Positions 17,001 to 25,206 of a stretch of 46,177 bases of DNA are shown one piece after another. Source of the DNA: an uncultured Oscillospiraceae bacterium (GTDB lineage Bacteria > Bacillota > Clostridia > Oscillospirales > Oscillospiraceae). Position 1 is the stretch's first letter; the number at the start of each line of letters is the position of its first letter. A model generated the notes under the pieces. That model made no database searches and was not told where the DNA came from. It was given only the letters and a program-made list of their open reading frames with translations. The stretch spans positions 1-46,177 of the forward strand of contig CAJTYK010000013.1 in the NCBI GenBank assembly GCA_910584285.1, read 5' to 3'. Position numbers and translations under genes: made by a program.

Positions 17001-17080
17001 TATACTGTGGGCAGCGCTGTGGGAAAGCACAGCGGCCCGCGCGGCAGTGCTACGCCGTGCGTAGAAAGGAGGCAGACCGG
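17001..17080 (+). promoter_or_regulatory. Structured leader of a small ORF, with -10-like box
   Basis: TATACT at 17001-17006 resembles a -10 box (no good -35 at the right spacing). It is followed by a perfect 7-bp hairpin CGCTGTG-GGAAAG-CACAGCG (17015-17034), a second imperfect GC hairpin (CGCGCGGC / GCCGTGCG, about 17037-17061) and AGAAAGGAGG right before the 17081 start. It could be a cis-regulatory RNA. No known riboswitch class is recognised. Confidence 0.4.
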
Positions 17081-17206
17081 ATGCTTGACAACATGGACAT
17101 CTTCAGCGGAACGCAGCAGGCGGAGTTGAAGGCCGGCACCCTGGATGAGACAGGATTCGCGCAGGTTTATTTCGCGTTCTATCCCTATCTGGGCGGCAAC
17201 GCCTGA
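17081..17206 (+). CDS. Small protein of 41 residues, unknown
   Basis: ATG 17081 follows AGAAAGGAGG at ideal spacing, and the stop lies 22 bases before a strong terminator, so the ORF fills its own short transcript. The product starts MLDNMDIFSGTQQAELKAG and ends YFAFYPYLGGNA: acidic first half, aromatic second half, no Cys, no membrane segment and no signal peptide. It is not recognised. It could be a translated small protein, or a leader or signalling peptide; its isolation between two catabolic genes is unusual. Confidence 0.55.
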   Translation: MLDNMDIFSGTQQAELKAGTLDETGFAQVYFAFYPYLGGNA

Positions 17207-17227
17207 GTGATTTGCTGCAACACACTG

Positions 17228-17265
17228 AGAAGGGCCTTCTACGGAAGGCCCTTCTTTCACTTTTT
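17228..17265 (+). terminator. Rho-independent terminator
   Basis: 12-bp perfect stem (arms 17228-17239 and 17244-17255, loop TACG) followed by TTTCACTTTTT. Ends the transcript of the small ORF. Confidence 0.85.
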
Positions 17266-17297
17266 CGCCCCCGGAGGGCGGGACAGGAGGACACGCC

Positions 17298-18152
17298 ATG
17301 CAGCTTGGAATCAGACTGCACGATGTAAACGCCGCCCTGGGCCCGGAGGCCCAGACCCTGGAGGCCCGGGCGGAGACGGCCCGGGCGGAGGGCTTTTCCT
17401 GCGTCCACTTGGCCATTTCCAAGGTGGTAAAGGGGGCGCGCCTTGACCAATGCAGCTTTACCGAGGGGCTGGCCCTGTACATCAAGCGGGTGCTGGGTCA
17501 GAAGGGGCTGGACCCGGCGGTGCTGGGCTGCTATTTGAACCTGGCCCACCCGGATCCCCAGGCCCTGCTGGACATACAGGCCCGCTATTACAGCCATCTG
17601 CGGGGCGCAGCCCTCCTGGGGGCCGGGGTGGTGGGCACCGAGACGGGCGCGCCCAACGCCGAGTACAGGCTGGACGGCAACACCCACAGCCGGGACGCAC
17701 TGGGCACCTTCATCCGCAACCTGGCCCCGGTGGTGGAGCGGGCGGAGCACTGGGGGGTGTCGGTGGCCATTGAGCCGGTGTGGAAGCACATCGTCTATGA
17801 CGCGGATCGGGCGCTGGAGGTGCTGGACGCCATCCGCAGCCCCAACCTGCGGATCATCTTTGACCCGGTGAACTTGCTATACTCCGGCAACGTGGACGAC
17901 CGGGATCGGATACTGGGAGAGGCCATGGAGAAGCTGGCGGAGCATATAGCGGTGGTGCACCTGAAGGACTTTATCCAGGAGGGGCAGGAGCTACGGCCGG
18001 TGGCCGCCGGAACGGGGGAGATGGACTACAGGGCCATAGTAAGGTTCCTGAAGGACTGCAAGCCCTACATCCAGGCCACGCTGGAAAACACCACCAATGA
18101 TAACGCGGTGCAGGCTCGGGAGTTTTTGCAGGAGCTGTACGCTGGGCTATGA
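17298..18152 (+). CDS. Sugar phosphate isomerase/epimerase family TIM-barrel protein
   Basis: 284 residues of the xylose-isomerase-like AP-endonuclease-2 fold. Metal-site regions are seen as VAIEPVWKHI (Glu), IIFDPVNLLY (Asp), VVHLKDF (His/Lys) and ATLENTTN (Glu near the C-terminus). Such proteins isomerise or epimerise keto-sugars and related acids; the substrate is not predictable. ACAGGAGGACACGCC is the ribosome site. It lies between two terminators, so it is probably transcribed alone from a promoter near 17206-17280 or by read-through. Confidence 0.8.
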   Translation: MQLGIRLHDVNAALGPEAQTLEARAETARAEGFSCVHLAISKVVKGARLDQCSFTEGLALYIKRVLGQKGLDPAVLGCYLNLAHPDPQALLDIQARYYSHLRGAALLGAGVVGTETGAPNAEYRLDGNTHSRDALGTFIRNLAPVVERAEHWGVSVAIEPVWKHIVYDADRALEVLDAIRSPNLRIIFDPVNLLYSGNVDDRDRILGEAMEKLAEHIAVVHLKDFIQEGQELRPVAAGTGEMDYRAIVRFLKDCKPYIQATLENTTNDNAVQAREFLQELYAGL

Positions 18153-18154
18153 CG

Positions 18155-18192
18155 GCAAACGGGAGAGGCGGAGCCTCTCCCGTTTGCTTTTG
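18155..18192. terminator. Terminator, possibly bidirectional, between convergent genes
   Basis: 15-bp stem GCAAACGGGAGAGGC / GCCTCTCCCGTTTGC with a 3-base loop, then TTTT on the plus side. It starts 3 bases after the isomerase stop; the facing amidohydrolase gene ends at 18217. Confidence 0.85.
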
Positions 18193-18216
18193 GGTGCAGG
18201 ATTTGTCGGACGTGGT

Positions 18217-19128
18217 TCAGTGGGAGAAGAACAGCCTGTCCGCGTTGTGGTAAAGGATGTCCTCCTTCTCGCCCTCCCCCAAATCGGGGTGGAGGGAAAT
18301 GAAGTCGATGAAATGCCGGTAGCTGTCCCGGGTCATGGCGGAGGGCATATCGCTGCCCCACAGCAGGCGATCCGGGCCCACAAGGTCCGCCGCGTCCCGG
18401 ACATACCCCCGGGCGGTGGGGTAGGGGTAGACCTCCGGCGTGGAATTGAGGCACAGGGCGGCCAGGTCAAACCACACGTTGGGCAGGGCCAGCTTTTGGA
18501 GGGAGCGTTTCAGCAGCTCCCCATCCCCCAGCTGGGGGGAGAGCAGATGACATACCACGAACCGCAGAGAGGGGTAACGGGCAATAGCCCGGGCCAGAGC
18601 GTCCACCTGCCAGCTGACGCTGCGGGGCTTGCCGATGTCAATGACGAAGATGAGGTCCCGGTCGGCGGCGTAGCGGTATTCCCGATCCATCACATCCCCA
18701 TCCAATGGCACCGGCGGATGGTTGGCCATGAGGCCGGAGCCGCTGCTGACCTCGAACTTTACAATGCGGAAGCCCAGCTCGTCAAAGAGGTGGGCCTTGA
18801 TGCGATCCGCCTGAACTGAAAAGGGATCATAGGAGGCTGCCCCGGCAAACCGATCCGGGTAAGCCTGCACGGCCTCCCAGGTGTAGAGGTTCTGGAAGCC
18901 AAAGTAGTTCCCCTGGAGCAACACCGCCTTTTCCACCCCGTGGGCATCCATTACCCGCAGCAGGGACTCCGGCGGGGCGGCGTATTCCCCAAACTCCGGG
19001 GGGAGAATTTGGAAAATCTGGCCAGTGGCATAGGCAGCCCGTCCCCCGCCACAGGGACGCAACTCCCCCTGGGAACCGGTTCCGGCAATGCACTGGACAA
19101 CGTGGGCATGGGCATCAATGAGCTTCAT
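18217..19128 (-). CDS. Amidohydrolase-2 family metal-dependent hydrolase
   Basis: 303-residue TIM-barrel hydrolase of the ACMSD/TIM-barrel amidohydrolase group. The N-terminal metal motif is LIDAHAHVV; later FVVCHLLSPQLGDG supplies the next His and LLWGSDMP the Asp. Reactions of this family include decarboxylation and lactone hydrolysis; in a uronate locus a sugar-acid lactonase is plausible but unproven. ATG 19128 has AGGAGG 9 bases before it. A remnant of an IS66 transposase lies directly upstream, so its original promoter may have been replaced. Confidence 0.8.
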   Translation of the reverse strand: MKLIDAHAHVVQCIAGTGSQGELRPCGGGRAAYATGQIFQILPPEFGEYAAPPESLLRVMDAHGVEKAVLLQGNYFGFQNLYTWEAVQAYPDRFAGAASYDPFSVQADRIKAHLFDELGFRIVKFEVSSGSGLMANHPPVPLDGDVMDREYRYAADRDLIFVIDIGKPRSVSWQVDALARAIARYPSLRFVVCHLLSPQLGDGELLKRSLQKLALPNVWFDLAALCLNSTPEVYPYPTARGYVRDAADLVGPDRLLWGSDMPSAMTRDSYRHFIDFISLHPDLGEGEKEDILYHNADRLFFSH

Positions 19129-19318
19129 AGGGCAGGCCTCCTGTTCGCTTTTCCTTTTTCAGACGCTGTTTTGCCCGAGCTTCTGGAGAGAGCCTTTTGA
19201 ACCGCTCCTCCCAGGCGAACAGCTGATTGCAGTATTCCAGCCCGGTAAGCGCCGCCGTACCCCCTCGCTGATCCGGCGGCAGGGCGTTGAGCGCCTCCAG
19301 CTCTTTCATGGCTTCCAT
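19115..19318 (-). pseudogene. IS66-family transposase remnant
   Basis: The 67-codon frame contains GLEYCNQLFAWEERFKRLSP and EARAKQRLKKEK, the segment of IS66 TnpC preceding its catalytic C-terminal part. Nothing else of the transposase remains, and no terminal repeats are visible. Its end overlaps the amidohydrolase start. Confidence 0.65.
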
Positions 19319-19354
19319 TATACCATGAGACCCTGAAAAATACCAGTTTTTCCT

Positions 19355-19580
19355 TTGGTTTTATTAGATAATGCCCGCCTGAAGGTAATTTTGCGGAAGA
19401 ACAATCTGCCGGAAGTCCGCTTACACGATCTGCGCCATACTTCGTGTTCAGTGATGGCGTTTTTGAATATCCCGGAGAAGTACATGATGCGCCGTAGCAC
19501 CTGGAGCTCCCCGTCAGTCATGCGTCAGGTGTATACCCATACGATGTCAAGCAGCGGACAGTGGATCAAGCGATACCCGG
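19355..19580 (+). pseudogene. Tyrosine recombinase (phage-type integrase) C-terminal remnant
   Basis: The frame reads LPEVRLHDLRHTSCSVM (the H-x-x-R box), then GWSSPSVM-like STWSSPSVMRQVYTHTM, including the nucleophile Tyr. Only the C-terminal part of the catalytic domain is left, with no start. Together with the IS66 remnant it marks a decayed insertion between the amidohydrolase and the lyase gene. Confidence 0.7.
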
Positions 19581-19593
19581 TCAATTTTCTTCC

Positions 19594-19621
19594 TTGTGCT
19601 TTGACCGGAATGTGTTATAAT
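19594..19621 (+). promoter_or_regulatory. Possible promoter of the heparinase-type gene
   Basis: A perfect TATAAT at 19616-19621 with a weak TTGTGC 16 bases upstream. It lies 130 bases before the 19751 start. The region from 19581 to 19750 shows no gene. Confidence 0.35.
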
Positions 19622-19750
19622 ACTGACAGCAAAGTGACAGCTTCATCCATCCTTCCCATATAGAATCGATTCAGCCTAAAAATATCCCGCGCCGCGGGGT
19701 TCAGTACCGTTCCATGCAGTTCCTGCCGTGCAGAAGATGGGAGGCTAACC

Positions 19751-21532
19751 ATGATACAGGAGTATTTACGCCGGCTCCCCCAGTCCCTCGGGGATCTGGA
19801 TCTGCCCAAAGCAAACGACCGGGCCGTCTGGGACGGCCTGCCGGAGGGGGTGCGCGCGGCGCTGATCCACCGGGGGGAAGACTACCTGGGCTGGCGCTGG
19901 CCGGTGCTGACCTGCGGGGACTACCTCACCTTTTCCCGCACCGGGGATCGCTCCCGGTACGAGCAGAAGTGCCACCCCCGGCAGCAGGCGCTGTGCGCCC
20001 TGGCCCTGGCAGAGTGCGCCGAGCACCGGGGCCGCTTTCTGGACGATCTCATCGACGGGATCTGGTTTGTGTGCGAGGAGAGCGGCTGGCAGCTCCCTGC
20101 CCACAACACCTACATCCGGGACACCCCCACCCTGCCCCTGCCGGACACCGAGCGGCCCGTGCCCGACCTGTTCGCCTGCGAGTCGGCGGCCAACCTGTCC
20201 CTCATCCGGGCCCTGCTGGGGGAGGAGCTGGAGGCGGCGGCCCCGGGGCTGTGCCAGCGCATCCGCCGGGAGGTGGACGCCCGGGTGGTGGCCCCCTACC
20301 TCCGGGAGCACTTCTGGTGGATGGGCAACGGGGACGAGCCCATGAACAACTGGACCTCCTGGTGTACCCAGAATGTGCTGCTGACGGTGTTCACCTCCGG
20401 ATACGATCAGGACGTGAAGCGCCGGGTGGTGGAGCAGGCCGCCTACAGCCTGGACTGCTTTCTCAACGGCTACGGCCCGGACGGCTGCTGCGAGGAGGGG
20501 GCGGAGTACTACCACCACGCAGGGATCACCCTGTGGGGGGCGCTGGAGGTGCTGGATCGGGTGTCCGGCGGCGTTTTCGCCCCCCTGTTCCGGGAGGAAA
20601 AAATCCGGAATATCGCGGATTACATCGTCAACGTCCATGTGGACGGGGACTACTACCTCAACTATGCCGACTGCCTGCCCAAGGCGGGGCTGCGTGGGGC
20701 GGGGGAATACCTCTTTGGCCGCCGCACCCAATCCCCCCGCCTGTGTGCGCTGGCGGCGGCGGACGTGTCCCGGCGGGAGAGCCGGGATCTGCCGGACAGC
20801 AAGAGCCTGTTCGAGCGCCTGCTGGACGCCCTGTGCGCCCGGGCGCTGGCGGAGCCCGCCCTCCCGGCCCCCCAGGCGCAGGACGTGTTCTACCCCAGCA
20901 CCGGGCTGTGGATCGCCCGGGACGACACCTGGTGCGTCTCCCTGCGGGCGGGGCACAACGGCGTGAGCCACGGCCACTGCGACGCCGGAAGTCTCATTGT
21001 CTATTGCAAGGGCCAGCCCCTGCTCATCGACGTGGGGGTGGAGACCTACACCGCCAAGACCTTCTCCCCGGAGCGGTTCTCCATCTGGACCATGCGCTCC
21101 GACTGGCACAACCTGCCCACCGTCGACGGGCGGGTGCAGGGAGACGGCAAGGGCTACGCCCCCGCCGGGGTGCGGCAGTACCGGGAGGGGGACACCTCCG
21201 TTATCGAGCTGGAGCTGGCCCCGGCCTATCCGGGGGGCGGATTCTCCTACACCCGCCGGGTGGCGCTGGCCCGGGGGAAGGGCCTGACGGTGACGGACCG
21301 CTACCAGGGGGACGAGGAGGCCGTACTGTCGCTGATGTTCGCTCAGCGGCCTGTCTGGCGGGAGGGCGCGCTGGAAACCCCGGCGGGCTCCATCCGCGTT
21401 GCGGGGGCCGCCGGGGCCGCTGTGGAGGCTGTCCCTATTCAGGATCCCCATCTGCGGAGGAGCTGGCCGGACACCTTGTACCGGGCACTGATCCCGGTGC
21501 GGGGCGAGCTGCAGCTGGACTTTTTGCCCTGA
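19751..21532 (+). CDS. Heparinase II/III-type polysaccharide lyase
   Basis: 593 residues: an N-terminal alpha/alpha toroid (about 1-350; WWMGNGDEPMNNW, DGCCEEGAEYYHH) and a C-terminal beta-sandwich (from about 375) with the family motif NGVSHGHCDAGSLIVYCKG, GVETYTAKTFSPERFS and DWHNLPTVDG. These enzymes eliminate uronic-acid polysaccharides (heparin, alginate and related) to unsaturated oligomers. No signal peptide, so it acts on imported substrate; its product would feed the GH105/KduD branch. GGGAGG precedes the ATG. Separated from the pectin operon by mobile-element scars, it may be a later addition. Substrate not determinable. Confidence 0.85.
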   Translation: MIQEYLRRLPQSLGDLDLPKANDRAVWDGLPEGVRAALIHRGEDYLGWRWPVLTCGDYLTFSRTGDRSRYEQKCHPRQQALCALALAECAEHRGRFLDDLIDGIWFVCEESGWQLPAHNTYIRDTPTLPLPDTERPVPDLFACESAANLSLIRALLGEELEAAAPGLCQRIRREVDARVVAPYLREHFWWMGNGDEPMNNWTSWCTQNVLLTVFTSGYDQDVKRRVVEQAAYSLDCFLNGYGPDGCCEEGAEYYHHAGITLWGALEVLDRVSGGVFAPLFREEKIRNIADYIVNVHVDGDYYLNYADCLPKAGLRGAGEYLFGRRTQSPRLCALAAADVSRRESRDLPDSKSLFERLLDALCARALAEPALPAPQAQDVFYPSTGLWIARDDTWCVSLRAGHNGVSHGHCDAGSLIVYCKGQPLLIDVGVETYTAKTFSPERFSIWTMRSDWHNLPTVDGRVQGDGKGYAPAGVRQYREGDTSVIELELAPAYPGGGFSYTRRVALARGKGLTVTDRYQGDEEAVLSLMFAQRPVWREGALETPAGSIRVAGAAGAAVEAVPIQDPHLRRSWPDTLYRALIPVRGELQLDFLP

Positions 21533-21577
21533 CCCCGGCGGACCGGAGCCCTGTGGGAAGCATTTGGAAAACAGGCC

Positions 21578-21640
21578 GCGCTCCGGGGGATGCTCCACTT
21601 AGGAGCACCCCCGGGGCGCAGTTTATCCTGTGGTTTTTGT
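21578..21640 (+). terminator. Probable terminator of the lyase gene
   Basis: A long hairpin, 21578-21619: GCGCTCCGGGGGATGCTCC pairs with GGAGCACCCCCGGGGCGC with one mismatch and one bulge; a weak T-rich tract (GTTTATCCTGTGGTTTTT) follows. Confidence 0.6.
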
Positions 21641-21711
21641 GGCAAGCCGTGGGCCGCCGCATGGTTGTTCGTTCTGATAGATTTTTTAGAACAAATTTTC
21701 CATCGAACGTA

Positions 21712-21740
21712 TGGACAATATTGAAAAAGCAGGGTATAAT
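21712..21740 (+). promoter_or_regulatory. Sigma-A promoter of ireB
   Basis: TGGACA (21712-21717, 5 of 6), 17-base spacer, perfect TATAAT (21735-21740), 30 bases before the ireB start. Confidence 0.8.
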
Positions 21741-21770
21741 GGTGGACAGTAAAAAGCGAGGAGAATCTTT

Positions 21771-21980
21771 ATGGAGCAAGCGGAACTAAGACCGACGATG
21801 GAGCGTATTTATGCCGCATTGGTAGAACGGGGTTACCGGCCCATCGATCAGCTCGTTGGATACATACTGTCCGGCGATCCCACATACGTCACGAACCACA
21901 ATGGGGCACGACAGATGATTGCGGAAATTGACCCATATGAGCTGTTACGCGATGTACTGGAGGACTATTTTGCCGTTTGA
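21771..21980 (+). CDS. ireB: IreB family regulatory phosphoprotein (UPF0297)
   Basis: 69 residues with the full family signature: YAALVERGYRPIDQLVGYIL, SGDPTYVTNHNGAR, DPYELLRDVLEDY. In Enterococcus IreB is phosphorylated by the PASTA kinase IreK and negatively affects cephalosporin resistance; homologues are widespread in Firmicutes and usually sit beside ruvX (yqgF) and a DUF1292 gene. Here it stands alone with a DUF4317 gene 34 bases downstream, probably one transcript. GCGAGGAG is the ribosome site. Confidence 0.93.
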   Translation: MEQAELRPTMERIYAALVERGYRPIDQLVGYILSGDPTYVTNHNGARQMIAEIDPYELLRDVLEDYFAV

Positions 21981-22014
21981 GATGAGCGGTACTTATTAGT
22001 TATGAGGTGTTTTT

Positions 22015-23142
22015 ATGAATCAGAAAGAAACCAGAGAACTGAAACGCCGTTTTCGGCTGGGCAAGAATGCCATCAGCCATATCTGCGGTTGCTATGTAAA
22101 CAACAGGAAGGAGATCGTCTCTTACCTGAACGAGCCCCTGGACCGGATGCCCGAGGAGGAAGCGGAAAAGTATCTAAACCTGCTGAAAAAGGTTTTGTCC
22201 GGCCCATTGGGCCGGAACCTTATCGACATTGTGTTTTCCACCCAGCAGGTGGCGGACAGCGACGAGCACCGGCGGCTTATGGCTCTGCGGGACTCCAGGC
22301 TGAAGGACGGTGAGGTGCGGCAGGAGTTCTATCAGGCAGTCATCGACGCGTTGGACATGGGGGATAGCAACTACCTGATCCTGCTGGCCCACGACGCCTA
22401 CGACGTGCCACATCGGGGCAAGGACGACGAAATGCAGGCGGACGCCTCTGATGAGGTGTTTTCGTACATCGTCTGCTGTATCTGCCCCGTGAAGGACGGC
22501 AAGCTGGAGCTGGGCTACTGTCCCGGGGAGAACGAGTTCCACAACTGCGCCCCCAGCCAGATCGTTTCCCCGCCGGAACTTGGTTTTCTGTTCCCCGCCT
22601 TCGATGACCGGGCGGCCAACATCTACAACGCCCTCACCTATGCCCGCAAGCCGGATGAGCTGCACCAGGAGTTTCTGGACGCCATCTTCCACACCGAACC
22701 GCCCATGTCCCCCGGGGAACAGCGGGAGGCGTTCCAGACCGCCCTGCGGGAGGGGCTGGAGGGGGCCTGCGGCCTGGAGGTGGTGCAGGCCATCCATGAG
22801 CGGCTGACCGTGAAAATTGAGGAACACCGGGAGGCGAAAGATCCGGAGCCCCTGGCCGTCACTGCCAAGGATGTGGCCACTATATTACGGGACTGCGGCG
22901 CAGAAGATGCCCAGGTGGAGGCGTTTTGTGCAAAGTGCGGGGAGCTGTTCGGCGAGGGCGCGGCCCTCAACCCCGTCAACCTCATTGACAGTAAGCGGTT
23001 CGAGGTCAAGGCCGCTGACGTAACCATTGCCATGCCGCCGGAGCAGAGCTACCTGATGGAGACACGGGTGATCGACGGGAAAAGGTATCTGCTTATCCCC
23101 GCCGGGGAGGGGCTGGAGGTCAATGGGATGCCGGTGGACTGA
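22015..23142 (+). CDS. DUF4317 family protein
   Basis: 375 residues, soluble. Start MNQKETRELKRRFRLGKNAI and the internal FSYIVCCICPVKDGKLELGY and EFHNCAPSQI are characteristic of DUF4317, a Firmicutes family without an assigned function. The C-terminal 100 residues (VTAKDVATILRDCG, VEAFCAKCGELFG) form a separate domain that recurs in the family. Preceded by ATGAGGTGTTTTT with a modest ribosome site; the context with ireB gives no functional hint. Confidence 0.88.
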   Translation: MNQKETRELKRRFRLGKNAISHICGCYVNNRKEIVSYLNEPLDRMPEEEAEKYLNLLKKVLSGPLGRNLIDIVFSTQQVADSDEHRRLMALRDSRLKDGEVRQEFYQAVIDALDMGDSNYLILLAHDAYDVPHRGKDDEMQADASDEVFSYIVCCICPVKDGKLELGYCPGENEFHNCAPSQIVSPPELGFLFPAFDDRAANIYNALTYARKPDELHQEFLDAIFHTEPPMSPGEQREAFQTALREGLEGACGLEVVQAIHERLTVKIEEHREAKDPEPLAVTAKDVATILRDCGAEDAQVEAFCAKCGELFGEGAALNPVNLIDSKRFEVKAADVTIAMPPEQSYLMETRVIDGKRYLLIPAGEGLEVNGMPVD

Positions 23143-23361
23143 ATTCAGCTGGAAAGCGGATAAATACGCATATTATCTTGCTTTTTTGATTATCAACCAT
23201 ATATGAGGTCGATTTGGACGCGTTGGTGGAGGCGGCGAAAGCCGACTTCCGAAAGGCAAAAAACGTACGCCTATCACCGATCTGAAGCTGACGTCAAACT
23301 GGAGGAGCGCATGGCCTACTACGCGATCAACGGGAAGCACAACGGAAGTGTACACTAAAAA
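23143..23361 (+). other. Mobile-element debris without an intact gene
   Basis: Short broken coding stretches are visible (DLDALVEAAKADFRKAKN, then in another frame KLEERMAYYAINGKHNGSVH followed by a stop). I do not recognise the parent gene. The position just before a long inverted repeat and a sigma-factor remnant suggests decayed integrative-element sequence. Confidence 0.4.
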
Positions 23362-23394
23362 ACAAGGGGGAGCGCTGGCAGCGCTCCCCCTTGT
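23362..23394 (-). terminator. Perfect 33-base inverted repeat with T-run on the minus strand
   Basis: Arms of 16 bases (ACAAGGGGGAGCGCTG and complement) around one central base. On the minus strand it is followed by TTTTTT. No intact minus-strand gene lies upstream of it, so it is probably a terminator left from a mobile element. Confidence 0.6.
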
Positions 23395-23457
23395 CATGTT
23401 TACGATATTCGCTGGGTTTTGTTCCCGTTTCCGACGCCCTTTTTCCCGACGTTGTAA

Positions 23458-23793
23458 TTCTGCCTGCTTCGCAAATGGTATCACACCCGCTCCAAAAAGG
23501 TCAAGACCGTTTCGCTGGAGGAGTGCATGGAGGAGGAGGACAGCGGCATACACGCTGTCGCAGACCCGGCGGCGGGGGACTTCACCGAACAGGTGGCGGG
23601 GGAGGACTTCTGCCGGCGGTTCAAGGCCATCCTGTCCCCAAAGGATATGGCGATTCTGGAGCTTCGGGTGGAGGGGTACGGCTATCAGGAGATAGCGGAC
23701 AAGCTGGGGTACAAAACCCACAGCGCGGTTGTCAAGCGGATGGAGGCCATCAAAAGGCGGTTCATCCAGTACGAGGAAGAAGCAGGGCGGTAA
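23458..23793 (+). pseudogene. Sigma-70-like factor remnant (region 4), N-terminus lost
   Basis: After an in-frame TAA at 23455 the frame reads LLRKWYHTRSKKVKTVSLEE, DFCRRFKAILSPKDMAILEL and the region-4 helix-turn-helix GYGYQEIADKLGYKTHSAVV, ending IQYEEEAGR. Factors of this kind are common in Clostridia integrative elements. The upstream half is out of frame (GFCSRFRRPFSRRC), so the gene seems broken. A start at ATG 23527 would still give an 88-residue protein containing region 4. Confidence 0.6.
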
Positions 23794-24010
23794 AGCCACG
23801 CAAGCCGGAAGCGGCGGGCGTGGCCTTTCTGCGCCAAAAATGAACAGTAAGAAGTGGTGCTGATTGGGAGTGGTGGGTTTTAGTAGATGACTATCGAGGA
23901 TTCTGTGCTTATCGATTTTTGGTGCAAGCAAAAAAATTGAAAAAGGCTCAAGACAACTATTCTCTTATTGCCTATGGAAATAGAAACGGTTTGCAAATTG
24001 ACTTTTTGTT

Positions 24011-24793
24011 TTATCCCAACGCCACATCAAGGGCCATCATGACCGCAAATCCAACGGCAAACAGGATGGTACCCACGTTGGAGTGCTCTCCCTCCGACAT
24101 CTCCGGGATCAACTCCTCCACGACAACATAGAGCATAGCCCCAGCCGCAAAACTCAGAAGGTACGGGAGAACGGGGACAAAAAATCCCGCTGCAAGGATC
24201 GTCAACGCCGCGCCGATTGGCTCCACAGCGCCGGAAAGCGCGCCGTACAGGAATGCTTTCTTTTTGCTGACGCCCTCCGCCCGCAGGGGCATGGAGATAA
24301 TTGCGCCCTCCGGGAAATTCTGTATGGCGATCCCCAAGGAGAGCGCCAGTGCGCCCATGGCGGTGATCCCCGAATTTCCAGCGAGCAATCCGGCGTAGAC
24401 CACGCCTACGGCCATACCCTCCGGTAAGTTGTGCAGCGTGACGGCCAACACCAGCATCGTTGCTTTTTGCAAGCTGCTTTCCGGCCCTTCCGCCTTGTCG
24501 CTGTTCATGTGCAGGTGCGGCACGATTCGATCTAAAACCAGCAAGAACAGGATACCCAGCCAAAAGCCCGCCACTGCAGGAATAAACGACCATTTCCCCA
24601 TGGCCTCCGACTGTTCCATGGCCGGGATCAGCAGGCTCCAAATGGAAGCCGCCACCATGACGCCTGCTGCAAATCCCGTCAAGGCCCGCTGAAGCATGGG
24701 GTTCATTCTGTCCTTCATAAACAGCACACAGGCGGAACCCAGCGCCGTCCCCAGAAACGGGATCATGAGTCCTTGGAACACTTCTGTTTGCAT
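24011..24793 (-). CDS. ZIP-family metal transporter
   Basis: 260 residues, eight hydrophobic segments. The metal-binding helices are clear: HNLPEGMAVGVVY (TM4) and IQNFPEGAIISMPL (TM5), with the short His-containing loop PHLHMNSDKAEG between TM3 and TM4. Imports zinc or other divalent metals. ATG 24793 has GGAGG at 9-10 bases; the open frame extends further but without a ribosome site. It follows the MmcQ gene by 20 bases, so the two are probably co-transcribed from the promoter at 25380-25407. Confidence 0.9.
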   Translation of the reverse strand: MQTEVFQGLMIPFLGTALGSACVLFMKDRMNPMLQRALTGFAAGVMVAASIWSLLIPAMEQSEAMGKWSFIPAVAGFWLGILFLLVLDRIVPHLHMNSDKAEGPESSLQKATMLVLAVTLHNLPEGMAVGVVYAGLLAGNSGITAMGALALSLGIAIQNFPEGAIISMPLRAEGVSKKKAFLYGALSGAVEPIGAALTILAAGFFVPVLPYLLSFAAGAMLYVVVEELIPEMSEGEHSNVGTILFAVGFAVMMALDVALG

Positions 24794-24813
24794 GATGTCG
24801 CCTCCTGACCGAA

Positions 24814-25206
24814 TCAAACATTTTTCATATGACTTTGCTGGCCTGTTTCCTGGGGTTCGGCCTTTTGGGCGCAGCACTGTCGTAGCTCAATTCCAACAGA
24901 TCCATCCAGAACGATGGAGATCCAGTGATTTTTGTTCATGTGGTACGCTGGAAGAAATCCTTTTGTGGACAGCAGCGACCCGATCATGATGGTACTGCAC
25001 TTGATATCCATCACATCGAGGGGTTCCTCGCCTGTCAAACCCAGTTTTTCTGGTCGGACCCACATCATAGCGGCGTACCACTTTTTACTGGCTGGGTGAC
25101 GGAATATGGCATTGCCAGGGCTGTCTGCCCATAGGTATTCCGCCGCGGTTCCGTAGGTATCCTGTATGTACTGCGTAATGCGCTTCCGCTGCAAATGATT
25201 ACTCAT
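24814..25206 (-). CDS. MmcQ/YjbR family protein
   Basis: 130 residues, the compact double-wing fold of COG2315. Typical marks are WADSPGNAIFRHPASKKWYA, KCSTIMIGSL and the C-terminal NKNHWISIVLDGSV. Described as DNA-binding in structure databases, with no firm cellular role. It overlaps by 8 bases with the broken zinc-ribbon frame upstream (ATGAGTAA) and precedes the ZIP transporter. Confidence 0.88.
   Translation of the reverse strand: MSNHLQRKRITQYIQDTYGTAAEYLWADSPGNAIFRHPASKKWYAAMMWVRPEKLGLTGEEPLDVMDIKCSTIMIGSLLSTKGFLPAYHMNKNHWISIVLDGSVGIELRQCCAQKAEPQETGQQSHMKNV

Noticed and set aside
19601..19621. TTGACC plus TATAAT as a promoter
   Set aside because: The spacing is only 9 bases; only the -10 with a weaker -35 is kept.
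21706..21719. CGAACGTATGGACA as a LexA box at the ireB promoter
   Set aside because: The left half fits, but the right half lacks GTTC; it is explained by the -35 hexamer.
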